Under the pieces are notes generated by a model, which had not been told where the DNA came from, did no database searches, and saw only the letters and a program-made list of their open reading frames with translations. Source: UBA9620 sp965220695 (GTDB lineage: Bacteria; Acidobacteriota; Vicinamibacteria; Vicinamibacterales; UBA8438). Taken from it: a DNA stretch of 64,000 bases. Positions within the stretch are counted from its first letter, which is position 1. Every line of letters begins with the position of its first letter. Where the stretch lies: contig OZ244838.1 of assembly GCA_965220695.1 (NCBI GenBank), positions 1,488,001 to 1,552,000 on the forward strand, read 5' to 3'. Position numbers and translations under genes: made by a program. Positions 59,967-64,000 of the stretch are shown here, one piece after another.

Positions 59967-62900
59967 TCAATCGTCTACTGGAGACGCGTTGTGCATGAAC
60001 GGCTCGTGGCTCAACCAGGTGCGCCACTGGGCGACGGTCTTGCTGGCGAGGCCGAATAGCTCGGAGGTCGCGTCGTCGATCATGGCGCGGACGGGATCCT
60101 CTGCAGCGTACTGCAACCGGCCGATCTCCATATCGGCCAGCTCGTCGTGTGCCCCTGCGAGCGCTCTCACGAGGTCGGGATCCCGAGCCTCTGTCGGCAG
60201 TCTGACGCTCTGAAGCTGCGTCCCCGACCAGTGGATGTACGCCGCGCTCTTCGACCGCATGCTCAACAGCTGAATGAGCACAGGGGTGCTGTTCCACAAG
60301 AGATTTAGCGTCTTCGCCTCGTCGGGCGTCTCCGTCCGGATCGCGATGTAAGCCGTTCCCAAGGCCGGCTCGGCTGTGTACTGACTGGCCGTGCGGGAAC
60401 TCGTCGTCCTGAATCGCTGCGCGGCGAGCATCCAGCCCTGCTCGTTTACGTATTTTGGAACGGCATCTGTTCCCCCGCGTTTGTCACGTTTTTCGACCGG
60501 AATGACCTGCCACAATTCGTCTGCGGCACCGGCCAAGTATTTCCTGCCTTTTTCTGCTATCGACGTCAGAATCCCGAGCCGAACCTGCGTTCGAGGATTC
60601 CCCTCTATTGGCTCGAAACAATGCGCGACGTTGCTGCCTTTGATGCTGAACCGATACAGCGATTCCGCCGTTGCCAGCAGGGCGCAATTTCGCAGCTCAG
60701 TCGCTGCCGTGGCTAGTGCTCCGGAGTACCACTGGACCGGCGACCAGTCACCGGCCTCAACCCGCTCGGCTGGCCATGTCGTAACCCGTCCGACGGCGTC
60801 GAGAGTCCCGTTGCGGAGCGCCGCGGCGATCGCCCGTGCGTCATCGGTGTTCAGCGGGTACCGCGAGAGGTTCAGGAAGGTCGTGGGCTTTCTCTCGCCG
60901 GCGCCGCGCCGCGTTCCGATCAGCAGGCATTCGTTGATGTTGGTCTCCTGCGACAGGTGGATGTTCTTCGGGTCGTGAGACATCACGACGTACTTGATCC
61001 AGAACCGCGATGCAAGGAACTGGCGCTCTTCCTCTCCCGACGTAGCGGTGCAGGCAGTCATCGGCAGGATCTTTGCCAGCACGCCATCGTCTCGGTCCAG
61101 CACGCAGTCGATCAGCGGGGTGAAGAAAGTGCGGATGCTGTTGATGTCAATCAGCCGCGCTGCTGCTTCGTTGCTCGCGAACACGCGGTCGCGGAGTTCC
61201 TTCTCCCGCCGTTGCATTGCGCGCTTCGTCTCGGCATCGACGTTGCGGTTGCGCTTCGTGTTGTCGCTGAACGGCGGGTTGATCAGCACTGCCCGCGTGC
61301 CGGTCAGCGCGCTCTTCACATCCGGGTGTACGACATCGTCGTCGTCCCACCGGAAGCTGTCGGGCGCCGGTCCGATGATTTCATCGTCGCCCAGGAGTTC
61401 CAGCGCCCCGAGCCGTATGTCGGCGCCGACACGGCCGTGCTCCAGCCTGTACAACGCCATCTTTCGATAGTCGACATCGAGATTCCCAAGGGTGAATCGG
61501 CCGGCAGCAAGCTGTAGCGAGATCGGGTTGATGTCCAGGCCGGTCGTTAGTTCCTCGACTGCCTTCTTGTGCCATGCAGCGCATCGCTGCTGGTCGGCCC
61601 CCTGCGCCCGCATGCGGTCCTTGACGCCTTCAATCCAGGCGTGCAGCAAGGTGCCGCTGCCACACGCAAGATCCGCAACCTTCAATCTGGGCCACCCCGC
61701 GGGGTCCTTCCAGTTCGTGACCTCCATCTGGTCAAGAGCCAGCTCCGCCAGCAACCGCGCGGCCTCTGGACGCGTGAAGTAGGCACCGTCCGCAGCCTGA
61801 TGACCCATGACGCGGGAAAAGAGTTCGCCGGCATACTCCATACCCATCGTCGCGTAGTGCTCGGAGTTTTCGTCAGCCCAGGCCGCCAGCCGACGAATCG
61901 CACGCCATGCAGCCGTTCGATGTTCGCTCCTTCCCAGGTGTCTCACCACGTTGCGGGCTGGCTGGAAGACGGGTCGGTAGTCGTACTCCAGTACGTTCAT
62001 CCAGGTCTCGGCGAGGATGTCGCACGGATCTTCCGCGGTGGCAATCTCCCGTAGCGTGTTCTCGCCGATCAAACGCGCGACCTGTCCGCCGGTCTTCTCA
62101 AGGCGCCCGTGAAGAATAAGGGCGTTCAGCATCAGCAGGACGGCTACCGTGCAGCCGTCGGCTGACTTCGTGTCCGACGTGCTGTCGCCGCTCTCGATTC
62201 CGAAAAAATTCTCAAGTCGATCCTTGACCCCGTGCTCCATTCGAAGGCCGGCGGCGGTCGGTGCGACGATGTCGAGCAGGAGGTTGAAATCCCGCGTCGC
62301 GTTTCCGCGCAGGCCCGATCGCTCCATGACTTCGACCGCGAGATTGCGAGTAGGGTCGGCGCTCTCAAGCTGCTGCCAGAGCGTCGGATGAGCTTGGGTG
62401 GTCGGACGGTCCCTCTTCCGGGCAATTCGGCGTCTGGGCTCGCGCAGGACCGAGCGATTCTCCGCTAGCCTGCGCGCCTTTGCGACGGTCTCACTAATGT
62501 CGAAATCTTCAGCACCGGCATCCTTGCGCCCTACGGGGGCAAGACCAGTTACCCGGGTGCCCCGACGATCGCGCCTGATGGTGAGTACGTCCCTCGCGTT
62601 GCTCAGGCTCCGGTCGTCCTCCCCCTCGGGGCGATCGGTGAGCCTCCGCGCGGGCCGGTTTTTCGGAAGCTTCTGGTCGCTCCACTCGAAGCCCCTGGCC
62701 GGTGTGAGGTAGTCGGTGATCTCCATTGGGGGCCGGCCCGGCCGCTCGCGCCAAGCAGGCACCTTGGCCTCTGTGATCACATACTCCGGGCTGCTGCCTT
62801 CGGGACCTCGCCAGACGCCTGTGCGAGTAACTTCGCCGTCCTGCGCGACGACGACCACCTCTTTCTCCCGAGTCTCGGGTGGATCCGGCGGCATGAAAAT

Positions 62901-64000
62901 CTCGACCAGGTCCTGCACCTGGTTCTCGATCCGGCCATCATGTGCACGCAACGCAGTCAGGATCTGACTCAGTGGCTTCCATTCCTCGCCGAGTTCATGT
63001 CGGCCGAGACTGGTTTCCGCATCGAGACCGCGCGGCAGCGGCACGGGGACGATCACATACCCCGTAGTCTTGTCCGGTGAGCGGCGCATGCAACGGCCGA
63101 CGATCTGGATCACGTCCGTCGGACTCTTGCGCGGCGCCAGGATGGCGACCGCGTCGAGGGACGGCGTGTCGGTTCCTTCGCCGAAGATTCCGACGTTGCT
63201 GATTCCCTGTGGCCGGTCTGATGTCCGGTCGTGCGTGAGCCGATGCAATGCGACGCGGCGCTTCGAAGCCGGGTGACCGGCGTCCAGGTGCTGGATTGCG
63301 GGTTCAACGTCGGGCTCCGGCAACCCCTTCGCGCGAAAGTACCGGCAGATCTCGTCGTGCGCCTCCGGGCTGCACAGCCACTTCGCCATGGCCGACGAGC
63401 GCGCGGTTCTGTTGAGAAACGCGATCGAGCTGCGGATCCGCACTTGGCCATCCGCAGCGTTCGCGCCGCCGTAGAGGACGATTCCATAGATCAGCCAAGC
63501 CAGCGCCTCGCTGGTCGACAGATCCAGCTTCCCTTTTCTCTCGCGGCGCTGCTTCTTGTCCACGTCCCGACAGATACGTTCGGCTGCCTCCCAAGCGTGC
63601 TCGTCCACGCCGAATGCGATGATCCGGTAGTCGGTCAGCAGGTCGTGCTCGACGGCGTACTGGTAGGACCGTCGATACCCCTCGGGGCCGAAGATCCCCT
63701 GATCTCCCATGTCGTTGACCGCATACTTCGTACGGTCGATGCGCTGGACCTTCTGGTTGTCGGCGCTGAAGATCTTCGGAGTCGCGGTCTGGTACAGCCG
63801 ATACCGGGCCGGGAACAACGCCTGATCGTGGCAGAGCGTGAAGTTCCGGATCCTGTCGGCGACCCTCTCCTTCCGGATCTGCTTGATCTGGGCCGTTCGG
63901 TGCGCCTCGTCGCAGACGAGGACCTCCGCGTAGCGCTCGGTTTTCCGAAGCGCCTTGGCAACGTGGTGCCCCGACTGGTACGTCGAGAAGATCAGGTTCA
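59967..64000 (-). CDS. type ISP-like restriction enzyme: SF2 helicase-N6 DNA methyltransferase, partial
   Basis: The frame is open from the stop at 59967 to the right edge (about 1343 residues visible, N-terminus missing). The helicase part shows LIFSTYQS, VLVCDEAHR (DEAH at 63900-63911), TATP (near 63777-63788), GEGTDTPSLDAVAIL and the motif VI QIVGRCMRRSPDK. A linker and helical region follows, then a gamma-type N6-adenine methyltransferase: YFTRPEAARLLAEL, SAM loop VADLACGSGTLLHAW (near 61650-61680) and catalytic LINPPFSD (near 61266-61290). The C-terminal about 400 residues may be the target-recognition domain. This order matches single-chain type ISP enzymes such as LlaGI/LlaBIII, whose N-terminal Mrr-like nuclease would lie beyond the window. 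A nuclease-free helicase-methylase defence protein is the alternative. Confidence 0.82.
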   Translation of the reverse strand, partial: NLIFSTYQSGHHVAKALRKTERYAEVLVCDEAHRTAQIKQIRKERVADRIRNFTLCHDQALFPARYRLYQTATPKIFSADNQKVQRIDRTKYAVNDMGDQGIFGPEGYRRSYQYAVEHDLLTDYRIIAFGVDEHAWEAAERICRDVDKKQRRERKGKLDLSTSEALAWLIYGIVLYGGANAADGQVRIRSSIAFLNRTARSSAMAKWLCSPEAHDEICRYFRAKGLPEPDVEPAIQHLDAGHPASKRRVALHRLTHDRTSDRPQGISNVGIFGEGTDTPSLDAVAILAPRKSPTDVIQIVGRCMRRSPDKTTGYVIVPVPLPRGLDAETSLGRHELGEEWKPLSQILTALRAHDGRIENQVQDLVEIFMPPDPPETREKEVVVVAQDGEVTRTGVWRGPEGSSPEYVITEAKVPAWRERPGRPPMEITDYLTPARGFEWSDQKLPKNRPARRLTDRPEGEDDRSLSNARDVLTIRRDRRGTRVTGLAPVGRKDAGAEDFDISETVAKARRLAENRSVLREPRRRIARKRDRPTTQAHPTLWQQLESADPTRNLAVEVMERSGLRGNATRDFNLLLDIVAPTAAGLRMEHGVKDRLENFFGIESGDSTSDTKSADGCTVAVLLMLNALILHGRLEKTGGQVARLIGENTLREIATAEDPCDILAETWMNVLEYDYRPVFQPARNVVRHLGRSEHRTAAWRAIRRLAAWADENSEHYATMGMEYAGELFSRVMGHQAADGAYFTRPEAARLLAELALDQMEVTNWKDPAGWPRLKVADLACGSGTLLHAWIEGVKDRMRAQGADQQRCAAWHKKAVEELTTGLDINPISLQLAAGRFTLGNLDVDYRKMALYRLEHGRVGADIRLGALELLGDDEIIGPAPDSFRWDDDDVVHPDVKSALTGTRAVLINPPFSDNTKRNRNVDAETKRAMQRREKELRDRVFASNEAAARLIDINSIRTFFTPLIDCVLDRDDGVLAKILPMTACTATSGEEERQFLASRFWIKYVVMSHDPKNIHLSQETNINECLLIGTRRGAGERKPTTFLNLSRYPLNTDDARAIAAALRNGTLDAVGRVTTWPAERVEAGDWSPVQWYSGALATAATELRNCALLATAESLYRFSIKGSNVAHCFEPIEGNPRTQVRLGILTSIAEKGRKYLAGAADELWQVIPVEKRDKRGGTDAVPKYVNEQGWMLAAQRFRTTSSRTASQYTAEPALGTAYIAIRTETPDEAKTLNLLWNSTPVLIQLLSMRSKSAAYIHWSGTQLQSVRLPTEARDPDLVRALAGAHDELADMEIGRLQYAAEDPVRAMIDDATSELFGLASKTVAQWRTWLSHEPFMHNASPVDD

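Noticed and set aside
59967..63818. Reading the restriction gene as starting at the TTG codon at 63818
   Set aside because: The frame continues upstream with the DEAH box and further helicase motifs to the window edge, so that codon is internal.
1..64000. CRISPR arrays, insertion sequences and rRNA genes
   Set aside because: I saw no regularly spaced direct repeats of CRISPR length, no transposase frame and no rRNA-like segment.

Overview
The window is GC-rich, gene-dense bacterial chromosome from a diderm (Gram-negative) organism: it encodes LptB/LptF/LptG-type lipopolysaccharide export, a Tol-Pal system, a type II secretion-like pseudopilin and sigma-54. Gene content and fusions (LptF-LptG in one chain, LptC fused to LptA-like repeats, TIGR00300 inside a threonine operon, a c-type cytochrome beside Cu-monooxygenase-like domains) are what I would expect of an Acidobacteriota lineage such as Vicinamibacteria. 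That placement is inference from gene style, not from a marker-gene comparison.

Layout. 1-2602 (minus): the start of a pseudopilin gene running off the left edge, then murQ followed by a serine hydrolase, a MurNAc-recycling pair. 2683-9120 (plus): a threonine/methionine/lysine-branch operon hom-thrC-TIGR00300-lysC-asd, preceded by a good promoter, a 22-codon leader peptide rich in Ile/Thr/Met codons and an intrinsic terminator with a competing pairing, which looks like a transcription attenuator. 9249-11772 (minus): a heme-c/Cu-monooxygenase-like protein and a metal-binding-like lipoprotein. 11864-14150 (plus): a Xer-type recombinase and metK; metK has a promoter and a leader with a perfect 9-bp stem. 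14435-16738 (minus): fused LptF-LptG. 17026-18057 (plus): an APH-fold kinase. At 18207-18234 lies a 28-bp sequence that closely resembles a dif site, then parA-parB, a bifunctional nuclease, miaB and recN (all minus).

23724-29462 (plus): tolQ-tolR-tonB/tolA-tolB-pal-cpoB behind a TTGACA promoter, then ssb. 29466-42573 (minus): guaA-dnaE-recJ-lptC/A-lptB-rpoN-hpf-rapZ-cupin, which includes the conserved lptB-rpoN-hpf-rapZ order. 42650-47928 (plus): a PQQ-like beta-propeller overlapping a very large NtrY-like histidine kinase. 47909-50627 (minus): pssA, psd, a DUF465 protein and tsaB. 50755-55093 (plus): mutS and an FAD-dependent amine oxidase. 55183-58027 (minus): agmatine deiminase and N-carbamoylputrescine amidase (agmatine to putrescine), then a membrane-anchored TPR protein.

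58028-64000 looks accessory: about 1.1 kb of decayed DNA, then a minus-strand module made of a large helicase-methyltransferase of type ISP restriction-modification architecture (cut by the right edge), a 37-codon small ORF with a strong ribosome binding site and a GGCT/ChaC-like protein of unknown function.

The most interesting signals are the thr-operon attenuator, the dif-like site next to parAB and near a xer gene, the metK leader, the restriction module with its two small partners, and the propeller-kinase pair.
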